64,000 nt of DNA from Cupriavidus sp. 2SB (GCF_005503625.1 NZ_SCMX01000018.1:36225-100224), one strand, 5' to 3'; shown: positions 53,048-61,337, counted from the stretch's first letter. Made by a program: numbers and translations. The notes: generated by a model from the sequence alone, not told the origin.

Positions 53048-53536
53048 TTACTTCAGTCGTGGATCGTCCTCGGCATGGACATACTCGATGCCGAGTGGCC
53101 CCGTTCCACTAACTTGCGTCACGTACCCTCCGGACTTCGCCCAATGGAAGTGGGGCGTCCCGCCCGGCAGTATGACGACGCTGCCCGGGGGATAGGCAAC
53201 CAGTCTCTGGGGATCGAATTCGTCGCCAAGCCCAATATAGAAGACGCCGGAGATCACGGTATAGATACGATCCTCGGGGTGCACATGAGGCATGAGCTTT
53301 ACGCCTGCCGGGACACTCACCCGCACCACATAAGGACCGCTAGCCGCAGGATCGCCCACCAGTACCGCAAGTTGGGCGCGCTTGGGGAAGGCAGGAAACG
53401 CAGACCACTTGATGTCCTCCTGGAGGATCGAGCCGTTGGTTTTAGGGGAAAGCCCCGCTGCGCTGACCGAACCCGCGGTCATGACGCTCGCAAGAAAGCT
53501 CATCCACATCCCGATTCTCTTCGTCAAAGCATTCAT
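53048..53536 (-). CDS. Exported cupin-domain protein
   Basis: A 162-residue protein with a signal peptide (residues 1-27, KRIGMWMSFLASVMTAGSVSAAG) and one cupin domain: motif 1 PHVHPEDRIYTVISG, motif 2 LPGGTPHFHWAKSGG. The His/Glu metal set is largely intact (His-x-His, then Glu replaced by Asp-Arg spacing, then His). It resembles periplasmic cupins of the DUF4437/ChrR type. ATG at 53536 has AGGAGAG. It is the last gene of the leftward SDR-RidA-cupin operon; a periplasmic product in that operon is of interest. Function unknown. Confidence 0.85.
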   Translation of the reverse strand: MNALTKRIGMWMSFLASVMTAGSVSAAGLSPKTNGSILQEDIKWSAFPAFPKRAQLAVLVGDPAASGPYVVRVSVPAGVKLMPHVHPEDRIYTVISGVFYIGLGDEFDPQRLVAYPPGSVVILPGGTPHFHWAKSGGYVTQVSGTGPLGIEYVHAEDDPRLK

Positions 53537-53562
53537 GTGACATCTCTCCTTGGCACGGTCGT

Positions 53563-54024
53563 TCAGGGCTTGATCTGAGCGATGACGACGAGAATGACCG
53601 CGGCATTGCCCGGCTGTTGCGTTTGCGAGTACGCAGCCCTCGCGTGCCCCGCTTTTTCCTCCAGCACCGACGCGAAAAGATCCGACGCCCCGTCGAGCAC
53701 CGCGGGTTGATCGAAGCAGCCCGGTGCGCTTGTGACGTGACCTTCGAGGCGAACGATGTGATCAAGGCGATCAAAGCCGCCAAGGTACGCGCGAATCTGC
53801 GCCAACACATTGAGTGCCGCCATCTGTGCAGCCTGCTTGCCCTCCTCGACAGTCAGGTCTTTGCCGACCTGCCCTTGCCACACGACCTTACCGTTCTGCA
53901 ACGGCAACTGCCCCGAAATGAACAGCAGATCGCCAGCACGACTCACTGCGGTGTAGCTACCCAGCGGCGTCGGCGGTGTGGGTAGTTGAAGATTGAGTGC
54001 AGACAGCTTCGATTCGACAGACAT
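53563..54024 (-). CDS. RidA (YjgF/UK114) family protein
   Basis: A 153-residue trimeric-type RidA homologue: TPPTPLGSYTAVSRAGDLLFISGQLPL is the family opening, then GKDLTVEEGKQAAQMAALNVLAQI and the RidA-like end GNAAVILVVIAQIK. The usual catalytic Arg of enamine deaminases (in the R-A-x-V segment) is not present in that form: ARAAYSQTQQPGNAAV differs, so it belongs to a divergent RidA group. ATG at 54024 has GGAGCG. It lies between SDR (74 bp) and exported cupin genes (26 bp). Confidence 0.9.
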   Translation of the reverse strand: MSVESKLSALNLQLPTPPTPLGSYTAVSRAGDLLFISGQLPLQNGKVVWQGQVGKDLTVEEGKQAAQMAALNVLAQIRAYLGGFDRLDHIVRLEGHVTSAPGCFDQPAVLDGASDLFASVLEEKAGHARAAYSQTQQPGNAAVILVVIAQIKP

Positions 54025-54098
54025 GTGGAACGCTCCAGTATTCGATTAGGAAAGCCCTGACGCGCGCGTGCAGTCAGGGCGTTCAGCCAGGCAGGCGC

Positions 54099-54830
54099 TT
54101 ACCACTTTCCAGCCGTGGCTCCACCATCCACGGGCAGTACGATGCCGGTGGTGAAGTCGGAGTCGGTCAGGTAATGCACGGCGTCGACAATGTCCTTCAC
54201 GTTCCCGATGCGGCCGGTCGGTTGCAGCGACTTCAGGAACTCATGTGTATCGGGGCTATGCAACGGGGTTTCGATAATGCCCGGCGCCACCGCATTCACA
54301 CGGATGTTGCGCGATGCCAGTTCGATCGCCAGGCCTCGTGTAGCGTGATTCAGGCCACCCTTGATCAACACGGGAAGCAGCGCCGGCACGCTCGTAGTCG
54401 GTTGCATGGCGACGCTCGCGGTGATATTCACAATGTGGCCAGACTGATTGCCAGACATGTGTCCCACAACTTGTTGGGTGATGTAGAAGAACCCCTTCAG
54501 ATTGGTGTTGACGATACGGTCAACATCCTCCTCGGTGTATTCCGTCACGGGCTTGGGAATGAAGATGCCGGCGTTGTTGACCAGCACGTCGATCCTGCCG
54601 AAGCGTGCCAACGCCTGCGTCACGATCTGACGGGCCGTTTCGGGAGAAGCGATATCACCAGCGACGGCCAGGAAGTTCGCCGGATTACCGAGCTTGCTGG
54701 CCGCTTCCTGCAGGCGCTCAATGGTGCGAGCGTTCCCGACGACATTGTCGCCCCGGCGCAGATAGGCTTCTGCCAATGCGAATCCGATACCGCTGGAGGC
54801 ACCCGTAATCACAATCGTCTTGTTCGACAT
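54099..54830 (-). CDS. SDR-family protein lacking the catalytic Tyr
   Basis: A 243-residue SDR with a full cofactor site (ITGASSGIGFA, NNAGIFIPKP) and the typical end GIVLPVDGGATAGKW. At the active site the sequence is NITASVAMQPTTSVPALLPVLIKGGLNHATRG (split here): the Lys is kept, but the Tyr four residues before it is Pro and no Tyr is nearby. The enzyme may not be a normal dehydrogenase. ATG at 54830 has AGGAG seven bases upstream; the upstream ATG at 54836 is too close to that site. It heads the leftward SDR-RidA-cupin operon and is divergent from the OYE operon. Confidence 0.88.
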   Translation of the reverse strand: MSNKTIVITGASSGIGFALAEAYLRRGDNVVGNARTIERLQEAASKLGNPANFLAVAGDIASPETARQIVTQALARFGRIDVLVNNAGIFIPKPVTEYTEEDVDRIVNTNLKGFFYITQQVVGHMSGNQSGHIVNITASVAMQPTTSVPALLPVLIKGGLNHATRGLAIELASRNIRVNAVAPGIIETPLHSPDTHEFLKSLQPTGRIGNVKDIVDAVHYLTDSDFTTGIVLPVDGGATAGKW

Positions 54831-55186
54831 CTTCATTCTCCTGAGAGAGTCTTGGTTGCGGTTCAATGTTGTCTGCGGCAAGAGGGGAAGCCGCCGTACG
54901 TGTGGAGCGAACTATAGAAGCGCATGACCTGGCGATAAACGGCGCCTTCCGAACATGAATTGATACACGACGGAACAAGTTGGCTAGCGCAAAGCTCTTC
55001 CATTCATCATGCCTCCTGGAAGCTACTGAGCCAACATACCAAGGTGTTAGCGGATTTTCCTCACTGACAGGCTGTCACGAAGCAGCGCGCCTCTTACCAT
55101 CGCATTCATGCTGTTGTCGAAACCCGGCACCGGAATGAGTTGGCATGGCGCAACGGCGACGCCGTTCACACACAGGAGATTTCCAA
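54831..55186. other. Divergent control region between SDR and OYE operons
   Basis: 356 bp separating two operons read in opposite directions. Ribosome-binding sites lie at both ends (AGGAG at each). No clear dyad or -35/-10 pair was found. LysR genes flank both operons (52128 and 57785). Confidence 0.45.
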
Positions 55187-56302
55187 ATGAAAAAACTGCT
55201 TCAAGGGGCTATTGCGGCAGACCTCTTTGCACCGCTCCGTCTCGGACCCTATACGCTTCCGAATCGCATGGTGATGGCTCCGCTGACCCGCAGTCGCGCC
55301 GACGACAAGGACGTTCCGGGAGATTTGGCCGCGACATACTATGCACAGCGGTCTGGGGCAGGCCTGATCATCTCCGAGGCCACCCATGTCTCCGCTCAGG
55401 GAAAGGGTTACACCGGAACGCCTGGCATCTACAACGAAGAGCAAATCAGGCAATGGCGCCGCATTACCGACGCGGTACACGCGGCGGGTGGTCGGATCTT
55501 TGCCCAACTCTGGCATGTGGGCCGCATTTCACATCGCTTGCTGCAACCTGACAATGCAACGCCAGTCGCCCCTTCTGCGGTCCAGCCGGATGGCCGCGTC
55601 TACATTGACAATGGCTTTGTTGCATTGGAGCGCCCCCGAGCCCTGGAAACACACGAGATTCCGGGCATCATCGCGCAATTTCGCGACGCAGCGCGAAACG
55701 CACTGCGGGCGGGCTTCCAAGGTATCGAGATTCACGCAGCCAACGGCTATCTACTCGACCAGTTCCTGCGCGACAAGACGAATCAACGCACCGATGCATA
55801 TGGCGGCTCAATCGAGAACCGCGCGCGGCTGTTGCTGGAGATCACCCAGGCCGTCATCGACATCTGGGGCCGTGACCGTGTGGGTGTGCGAATCTCGCCG
55901 CTGGCGACTTTCAACGACATTTCCGATAGCGATCCGGAACCGCTCTTTACGTACGTTGCACAGCAACTCGGTGCGCTCCGTGTGGCCTACCTCCATGTTG
56001 TAGAAGGCGCATGGGGAAGCACCCGCGAAGTCGCTGGTGGTTTCGACCCCCGCCGCTTGCGACTGGCCTTCAACGGCGTGTACATCGCAAACAATTGCTA
56101 CGGATACCAGGACGGGATGTCGGCCATCGAGAGCGGACACGCTGATATGGTTTCCTACGGTCGCCACTTCCTCTCGAATCCCGATCTCGTCGAACGATTT
56201 CGCACCGGTGCACCACTCAATCCTCCCGACCCGAACACCTTCTATGGTGGCGACGCCAAGGGCTACACCGACTACCCGACGATGGCGCAGCGCGCGGCCT
56301 GA
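55187..56302 (+). CDS. Old Yellow Enzyme-family alkene reductase (NemA-like)
   Basis: A 371-residue FMN enzyme of the classical OYE branch. Signatures are LFAPLRLGPYTLPNRMVMAPLTRSRA, FAQLWHVGRISH, EIHAANGYLLDQFLRDKTNQRTDAYGGSIENRARLLLE (shortened) and SYGRHFLSNPDLVERF. It reduces enones, maleimides, nitro-compounds and nitrate esters. ATG at 55187 has AGGAGAT. It opens a rightward operon with two unknown genes and ohr, joined by 4-bp overlaps after a 26-bp gap, suggesting defence against electrophiles and peroxides. Confidence 0.93.
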   Translation: MKKLLQGAIAADLFAPLRLGPYTLPNRMVMAPLTRSRADDKDVPGDLAATYYAQRSGAGLIISEATHVSAQGKGYTGTPGIYNEEQIRQWRRITDAVHAAGGRIFAQLWHVGRISHRLLQPDNATPVAPSAVQPDGRVYIDNGFVALERPRALETHEIPGIIAQFRDAARNALRAGFQGIEIHAANGYLLDQFLRDKTNQRTDAYGGSIENRARLLLEITQAVIDIWGRDRVGVRISPLATFNDISDSDPEPLFTYVAQQLGALRVAYLHVVEGAWGSTREVAGGFDPRRLRLAFNGVYIANNCYGYQDGMSAIESGHADMVSYGRHFLSNPDLVERFRTGAPLNPPDPNTFYGGDAKGYTDYPTMAQRAA

Positions 56303-56328
56303 ACGCCGGCCAGACCAGCGCACCCGCC

Positions 56329-56649
56329 ATGATCGAACTCGTCGTTACACGATGCTGCGCCGACAGCGCAGAAATGGAAATTTCCTGTGCGGCTGATCGG
56401 CCAAACGACCAGTTGCTACGCTTTATTCGCGCCAAAGTCAGTGTGGAGAACCTGCTGCCGGCAGACGCAATCGTAAGTAGCTCGCGGCATCTGGATACCG
56501 GCATTGCCCATCTGGCGTGGAAAGTGGACTGGCCGCAGCTCGCGGACCATCTCATGCTGGTTCGGGCAGCGTTCGCTGTGGCCAATCTCAACTATGTCTA
56601 CAGCGCACGCCGCCCTATTGACGGCGTGGGCAGGAGCAAGCTTCGATGA
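56329..56649 (+). CDS. Unrecognised 106-residue protein
   Basis: No family recognised. The protein begins MIELVVTRCCADSAEMEIS, has a Cys pair, and reads as a mixed alpha/beta single domain without signal or membrane segment. Its C-terminal half is helical (LADHLMLVRAAFAVANLNYVYSA). It starts 26 bp after the OYE stop, without a visible ribosome-binding site, and overlaps the next gene by ATGA. The operon position argues that it is real and translated by coupling. A link to OYE or Ohr chemistry is inference. Confidence 0.6.
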   Translation: MIELVVTRCCADSAEMEISCAADRPNDQLLRFIRAKVSVENLLPADAIVSSSRHLDTGIAHLAWKVDWPQLADHLMLVRAAFAVANLNYVYSARRPIDGVGRSKLR

Positions 56650-57062
56650 GTCACACGTCTGCCGTCCGTTGCCTCGTGTCAGCACCCAATGCCGAATGTC
56701 TCTCCGAGCTTGCCGCGCGGTGTCTTGCGGTATGGGCGAGTCTACTCAATCCCTATTCCCACGCGTACGACGATCTGGTCTGTCGCGCGGGCGGTGGAGA
56801 GACCGTTGGGAAGCTGGCGGACAGCTACCTGACAATTCTGCCAGTGGATGCCGGTGGCGGGCATAGCCAATCGCTCGAACTCGTTGCAACGCCTCATGCA
56901 GGATGTCACGTCGCGCCGGGCTTGCTCGAGACAATCCTGTCGGCGGTGCTGATGCCCCACGTTCAGGCACTCGTAGCATTCGACGTCGATTGGACAACCA
57001 TTCAGGGATTCATCCCCGATTCATATGAAACCGGCGGCATGGCCGCCTTGGACCCACAATGA
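56646..57062 (+). CDS. Unrecognised 138-residue protein
   Basis: No family recognised. It has several Cys (in AVRCLVSAPNAECL, ARCLAVW, LVCRAG and HAGCHVAPG) and a Gly-rich centre, with no signal or transmembrane helix. It overlaps the preceding gene by 4 bp and the ohr start by 4 bp (ATGA at both joints), so all three are translationally coupled. The pairing of two unknown small proteins of similar style (both begin with a beta strand followed by a Cys) suggests they may interact with each other. Confidence 0.6.
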   Translation: MSHTSAVRCLVSAPNAECLSELAARCLAVWASLLNPYSHAYDDLVCRAGGGETVGKLADSYLTILPVDAGGGHSQSLELVATPHAGCHVAPGLLETILSAVLMPHVQALVAFDVDWTTIQGFIPDSYETGGMAALDPQ

Positions 57063-57481
57063 AACTCGATCAGATCTTCTACACGGCGTACGCCGCAGCA
57101 ACCGGTGGACGCGACGGCGTTGCTGCTACCTCGGATGGACGCTTGAACGTCAAGCTCGCTGTCCCGAAAGAGATGGGTGGTACCGGCAATGGCGTGAATC
57201 CGGAACAACTGTTCGCAGCGGGATACTCCGCTTGCTTTATCGGCGCCATGCGTTTTGTTGCCGGGCAACAGAAAGTGGTCCTCCCCGTGGATACGCGCGT
57301 TGAAGGCGCCGTTGCCATTGGACCGACCGCTCACGGTTTCGGCATTGATGTCGAACTGAAGATAACGATCCCAGGCTTTGACCGGGAGGCGACCCAGACC
57401 TTGGTTGAGAAGGCCCATCAGGTCTGCCCTTACTCAAACGCTACACGCGGCAACATCAATGTCTCGTTGGTAGTGCTTTAA
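57059..57481 (+). CDS. ohr: Organic hydroperoxide resistance protein (Ohr)
   Basis: A 140-residue OsmC/Ohr protein. Both catalytic Cys are present: Cys59 in FAAGYSACFIGAMRF and Cys123 in AHQVCPYSNATRGN, with the supporting Arg and Glu (PEQLF). Ohr reduces organic hydroperoxides using lipoyl-dependent electrons in the cytosol. ATG at 57059 overlaps the upstream gene by 4 bp. It closes the OYE operon. No OhrR is adjacent; the LysR at 57785 is convergent. Confidence 0.95.
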   Translation: MKLDQIFYTAYAAATGGRDGVAATSDGRLNVKLAVPKEMGGTGNGVNPEQLFAAGYSACFIGAMRFVAGQQKVVLPVDTRVEGAVAIGPTAHGFGIDVELKITIPGFDREATQTLVEKAHQVCPYSNATRGNINVSLVVL

Positions 57482-57784
57482 GCTCTGCGCCGACCGGCGC
57501 TCCACATCAGCGCAAGACGAGCAAAATCCCGGCGCACTCCCGCCCCGGCAACACGCTGCGTGTTGTGCGCGTTCCGACCATTATCAAACCGCACGCGCGG
57601 CATTGTCCGGCCTCTACCCAGGGATGCCATCGTCTCGATGGCTCTTACATTCTGAAGATGATGTGCGATCGCACATCGTGATGACCTTCAACCCTTATAC
57701 CGATCGCGCAAAATTCGTATTCAATCCGGGCTGCGATCACCTAGTCAACGCAGCCTGAATCCCTTCAATACGGACGCACGAATA
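57482..57784. other. Region between convergent ohr and LysR genes, with palindrome
   Basis: 303 bp. It contains the perfect 18-bp palindrome at 57660-57677 but no coding frame of note and no T-run terminator for ohr. Confidence 0.5.
57660..57677. promoter_or_regulatory. Perfect 18-bp palindrome
   Basis: GATGTGCGATCGCACATC is fully palindromic. It sits 178 bp after ohr and 107 bp from the end of LysR, where no promoter is expected. Its GTGCGATCGCAC core resembles the dyad at 46419-46437. It may be an operator, a protein-binding site or a 3'-end fold; no T-run follows. Confidence 0.4.
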
Positions 57785-58717
57785 CTAGACTTGGGCGACC
57801 GCACCAGATTCCATCTCAATACCACGATAGTCGCGAGTGCTATGCCGATGAAGCGTGGACATGAACGCTGTGAGCGACGAAGAAACATAGGCGTCGCGGC
57901 GGCGGATAAACACCGTTTCAACGAGACCCTCCTGTGGCGCAAGACGATGCACTGTAACCTTCTGTTCGTCGGCCAACGGCTTCACGATCCCCATGGGCAA
58001 CATGGTGACAGCGATTCCTGCACGAACGCAAGCCAGAATGCCGTCGAGCGTGCCGAGCTCCATCTTCCGGATAGCGGTTACGCCTTGACGAACCAATACC
58101 CGTTCAAGACGCTCCCGGTAAGAGCAGCCGTTTCGGAACACCACGATCTTCACTTCGCCTTTTCCAGGCACCCACGATGGACGATCGCCAGCCGGAGACT
58201 GCATCCACGGCGCGGTCACAATGACAAGCTCTTCCTCAACCACAGGCTCGCTGACGAGATCGATGTGGTCGACAGGTCCCGCAACCAACGCTCCCTCCAG
58301 CGACCGATTCACGACATCCTCGATCAATTGATGCGTCGGTCCGGTCTTGAGCATCAGATCTACCTGTGGATACTCGGTCGCAAAATCAACGAGCACTCCC
58401 GACAAACGCAGCGCAGCAGTTGTTTCCATCGATCCCACGCTCAACGGACCCGTCGGTTGCTGCTGATCGAGGGCGACACGCCGAGCCTCGTCCATCATTT
58501 GCGCAATGCGACTGGCGTAGGGAAGCAATTGACTGCCGGTTGCCGTCAACGACACGCCACGGCCATGCCGGTAGAACAGGCTGACTCCCAATTCGTCTTC
58601 CAGACGACGAACGCGCTGTGTCACGTTCGACTGTACCGTTTCGAGGTATTGCGCCGCCTTCGTGATGCTGCCCATGCGAGCCACAGCCGCAAAAATCGCC
58701 AAATCCCCGGAATCCAT
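57785..58717 (-). CDS. LysR-family transcriptional regulator
   Basis: A 310-residue LysR protein. Helix-turn-helix: LAIFAAVARMGSITKAAQYLETVQSNVTQRVRRLE (shortened), wing YRHGRGVSLTATGSQL, effector domain from GPLSVGSMETTAAL. The QSNVTQRV wording is typical of the group including regulators of drug-efflux MFS genes. ATG at 58717 with a weak ribosome-binding site and a promoter at 58826-58853. It is divergent from the MFS gene at 58944, a likely target. Confidence 0.93.
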   Translation of the reverse strand: MDSGDLAIFAAVARMGSITKAAQYLETVQSNVTQRVRRLEDELGVSLFYRHGRGVSLTATGSQLLPYASRIAQMMDEARRVALDQQQPTGPLSVGSMETTAALRLSGVLVDFATEYPQVDLMLKTGPTHQLIEDVVNRSLEGALVAGPVDHIDLVSEPVVEEELVIVTAPWMQSPAGDRPSWVPGKGEVKIVVFRNGCSYRERLERVLVRQGVTAIRKMELGTLDGILACVRAGIAVTMLPMGIVKPLADEQKVTVHRLAPQEGLVETVFIRRRDAYVSSSLTAFMSTLHRHSTRDYRGIEMESGAVAQV

Positions 58718-58825
58718 ATGCGTATCTCTGATCGTCTGGGCGGATGCGCCCGTCTTTTTCCGGCAACGCCCAGCCGTGCAGGCGCTCCAAACCTGTGCAA
58801 CGATTCCCGATAGGAAACCTCGACA

Positions 58826-58853
58826 AGGATAGACGAAATGCGTAACTTGTCAA
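58826..58853 (-). promoter_or_regulatory. Sigma-70-type promoter of the LysR gene
   Basis: On the minus strand: TTGACA (58853-58848), 16-bp spacer, TATCCT (58831-58826), about 110 bases before the LysR start. It faces away from the divergent MFS gene. Confidence 0.5.
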
Positions 58854-58943
58854 TATAATTTATACCGGTTACATGCTTCATCACTGTCAGTTACATCTGA
58901 GCAAGCACCGCAAGCTCACCCATCGCGCCAGCAAGGAACACCA

Positions 58944-60203
58944 ATGACCACTTCTACATCGCGAACAACAGTCGAAAAGCCTTGGGTCGTCGTGGGATTG
59001 GGGTTCCTGGCTCTGGCCTTGGCCTTCTCCGGTCGAGGCGCTCTCTCGTTGGTCATGCCGGCATGGCAGGCCGAGTTCGGATGGTCTCGCACCTTCATCG
59101 CTTCGTTAGCTGCCGCATGCCTGATCGTGATGGCCGTAGTTGCACCATTTGCGGGCAACATGGTCGATCGTCGTGGTCCACGGACCTTGCTGGCCACCGG
59201 CCTTCTGTTAGTGGCGACGGGGATGGGAATGGTGGCTCTGGCTCATCCTGGAGCAACGTCCTGGCTGCTGCCGGTCGGATTCTGTCTGGTGGCCGGTGTT
59301 GGTTTCGGCTTCATCGCACAGCACGTGGTCGCCGCCGCAATTGCCTTGCTGTTCGATAGGCGGCGAGGCCTTGCCACTGGAATTGGCACAGCAGGCTCGA
59401 CCGCAGGACAGTTGCTGATGATGCCGCTACTTGCACTGCTCTTGCAGGACTATGGATGGCGAAGTGGATTCGTTGCCATGGCGGCCTTGGCACTGCTGCT
59501 CATTCCCATCGTGCTGGGAATGCTCGGGCCGCAACGCGGTCATGTCGACTCGTTCCGCGATGAGCCAGCAAAGCCTCAGTCCGCAGTCCAGAGGGTTTCT
59601 ACGCTAGTACGGAACCCGGTATTCCATGCACTGTTCTGGAGTTATCTCCTCTGCGGATTCACGACCAGCGGCGTCATTGAAACCCACCTTATGCCATACG
59701 CGGCCTTTTGTGGATTTCCTCCACTGCCAAGCGCCACGGCTTATGGTGTTCTTTCTGCACTCAACCTGGTGGGAATGATCGGAGCGGGATGGCTCGCAGA
59801 CAAGGTGCATCGCCCCCGCCTGCTAGCCGGGATCTACCTCGCCCGTGCCGGTTGCTTCATTCTTCTCTCCTACGTCGCAGGCAGCTATCCAACGTTGATT
59901 CTTTTCGCGATCCTTTTCGGCCTGTTCGACTATTCGTCGGTGCCAGTCACTGCCGGCCTCGTCGCCGACAGGCTGGGCCTGCGTGTCATGGGACTTGCCA
60001 TGGGTCTGCTCTCCGCTGGCCATGCCATTGGCGGGGCGCTCGGCGCATTCGCCGGCGGCAAGCTTTTCGATTTGCTCGGAGGCTACGAGCCTGTATGGTA
60101 CGGCTCCGTCGGCCTTGCACTCATTGCCGCGCTTCTAGTCATTCCCCTGGCTGAGAGCCGGCCGCGTGGCGACGGGAAGCATTCGCAGCCGGAACCGGCA
60201 TGA
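58944..60203 (+). CDS. MFS transporter (MCT/OFA-like)
   Basis: A 419-residue, twelve-helix MFS protein. Helices 1-2 carry AFSGRGALSLVMPAWQAEFGWSR, the 2-3 loop AGNMVDRRGPR, and helix 5 GIGTAGSTAGQLLMMP; the second half has GWLADKVHRPRLLAG and a Gly-rich AIGGALGAFAGGKLFDLLGGY. The pattern matches the monocarboxylate/OFA branch. ATG at 58944; divergent from LysR at 57785. It may import or export a small organic acid. No link to the neighbouring regulators is clear. Confidence 0.9.
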   Translation: MTTSTSRTTVEKPWVVVGLGFLALALAFSGRGALSLVMPAWQAEFGWSRTFIASLAAACLIVMAVVAPFAGNMVDRRGPRTLLATGLLLVATGMGMVALAHPGATSWLLPVGFCLVAGVGFGFIAQHVVAAAIALLFDRRRGLATGIGTAGSTAGQLLMMPLLALLLQDYGWRSGFVAMAALALLLIPIVLGMLGPQRGHVDSFRDEPAKPQSAVQRVSTLVRNPVFHALFWSYLLCGFTTSGVIETHLMPYAAFCGFPPLPSATAYGVLSALNLVGMIGAGWLADKVHRPRLLAGIYLARAGCFILLSYVAGSYPTLILFAILFGLFDYSSVPVTAGLVADRLGLRVMGLAMGLLSAGHAIGGALGAFAGGKLFDLLGGYEPVWYGSVGLALIAALLVIPLAESRPRGDGKHSQPEPA

Positions 60204-60233
60204 GTCCGTGAGGAGTGTTGCCGGTCCCGCCTG

Positions 60234-60243
60234 TACCTAGGTA
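60234..60243. promoter_or_regulatory. Palindrome TACCTAGGTA upstream of small gene
   Basis: A perfect 10-bp palindrome 118 bp before the start of the small protein at 60361. Related sequences (ACCTAGG) occur at 37651 and 38611, near the other FixJ-type regulators. Confidence 0.35.
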
Positions 60244-60360
60244 TGGGATTTCAACCTTCGATGACAGGCGCTGATTGCCTCAGATGTCATTCCAATGCTT
60301 GGCACACGTGCCCTACAGTGGAGGTGCGGGCCTTCGCATTCATCTTCTCCGAGGTACACC

Positions 60361-60600
60361 ATGTACGAACATCAAAATATCGAGGTCATTCGTCTGCGTG
60401 CAGCCGCCAGCGCCAACATGCAGGATGCGGCGATGTGGCGCTGGTACTCGGACATGATGGAAGACAATCGCATCTCCTGTCTTCGCAAAGATGGCCTCTG
60501 GTCGGCGTGGGTAGATGGGCGGCTGCTTTCCACCAACCGCTCCTACGATGTCGCATTGCGTACGGCCTGCGTGCTCCACCGCGCGCTCAACGCGGTCTAA
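60361..60600 (+). CDS. Small 79-residue protein of unknown function
   Basis: No family recognised. It is soluble, with three Trp and several Met and the pattern AMWRWYSDMMEDN, LWSAWVDGRLLSTNRSYDVALRTACVLHRAL. ATG at 60361 has GAGGT five bases upstream, and the frame is well formed, so it is probably a real gene. It converges on the FixJ-type regulator 29 bp away. A TACCTAGGTA palindrome lies in its leader, so it may be a target of the FixJ-type proteins. Confidence 0.65.
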   Translation: MYEHQNIEVIRLRAAASANMQDAAMWRWYSDMMEDNRISCLRKDGLWSAWVDGRLLSTNRSYDVALRTACVLHRALNAV

Positions 60601-60629
60601 CAGCGGGCACGCCTGCAACCATAAGGTTC

Positions 60630-61337
60630 TCAGGCGCCGACCGGATCTCGCACCTTGGCGGGTGCGGGCGCATCGCACAGGCCCAGAATATGGGCCATCA
60701 CAACCAGATCGGCAAAGGTCTTTGCACGCATCTTCCGCATTGCCTGGGCGCGGTGAATCTTGATCGTGACCAGACTCAAGCCAATGTCATCGGCTATCTG
60801 CTTGTTCATGCGCCCCGTCGCCGCCATGCGCATGATCTCCTTCTCTCTCGTGGTCAGAGATTCGTATAGCACGCCCAATTCTTCACGCCGACGCCTTTCG
60901 CTCCGGTGATGAAGATCGCCGCGCAGCGCTTCTGAGACTGCGTCCAGCAAATCCTGATCTCGGAAGGGCTTGGTCAGAAAATTGATCGCGCCGGCACGCA
61001 TAGCGGCCACACTCATAGGAATGTCCGCAAATCCCGAGATGAAGACGACAGGTAACCTGACCCCTGTCTCACTCATACTTGCCTGAAGTTCGAGTCCGTT
61101 AGTCCCTCGCAGGCGCACGTCGAGGATCAAGCAGCAAGGACGGTTTTCCGGCACTTCGAATGCCAGAAAAGCGTCCGCACTGGGAAACGTCAAGACATCC
61201 ATACCCACGGATCTGAAAAGACCCTCGACGCCAATGCGAAGGTTGTCGTCGTCATCTACGACAAGGATAAGTGGCTCGTCCTGAATTCTTGTCCTACTCG
61301 TACTCCCTGTCCTATCCATACTTCCAGTCAATCCCAT
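60630..61337 (-). CDS. FixJ/NarL-type response regulator
   Basis: A 235-residue regulator with intact receiver: VVDDDDNL (acidic pocket), acceptor Asp in CLILDVRLRG, FISGFAD and Lys in FLTKPFRDQ. LuxR-type output: LTTREKEIMRMAATGRMNKQIADDIGLSLVTIKIHRAQAMRKM (shortened). ATG at 61337 has AGGGAG seven bases upstream. It is a close relative of the regulator at 35227. No kinase lies nearby; the stand-alone receiver at 61737 is divergent. Confidence 0.92.
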   Translation of the reverse strand: MGLTGSMDRTGSTSRTRIQDEPLILVVDDDDNLRIGVEGLFRSVGMDVLTFPSADAFLAFEVPENRPCCLILDVRLRGTNGLELQASMSETGVRLPVVFISGFADIPMSVAAMRAGAINFLTKPFRDQDLLDAVSEALRGDLHHRSERRRREELGVLYESLTTREKEIMRMAATGRMNKQIADDIGLSLVTIKIHRAQAMRKMRAKTFADLVVMAHILGLCDAPAPAKVRDPVGA

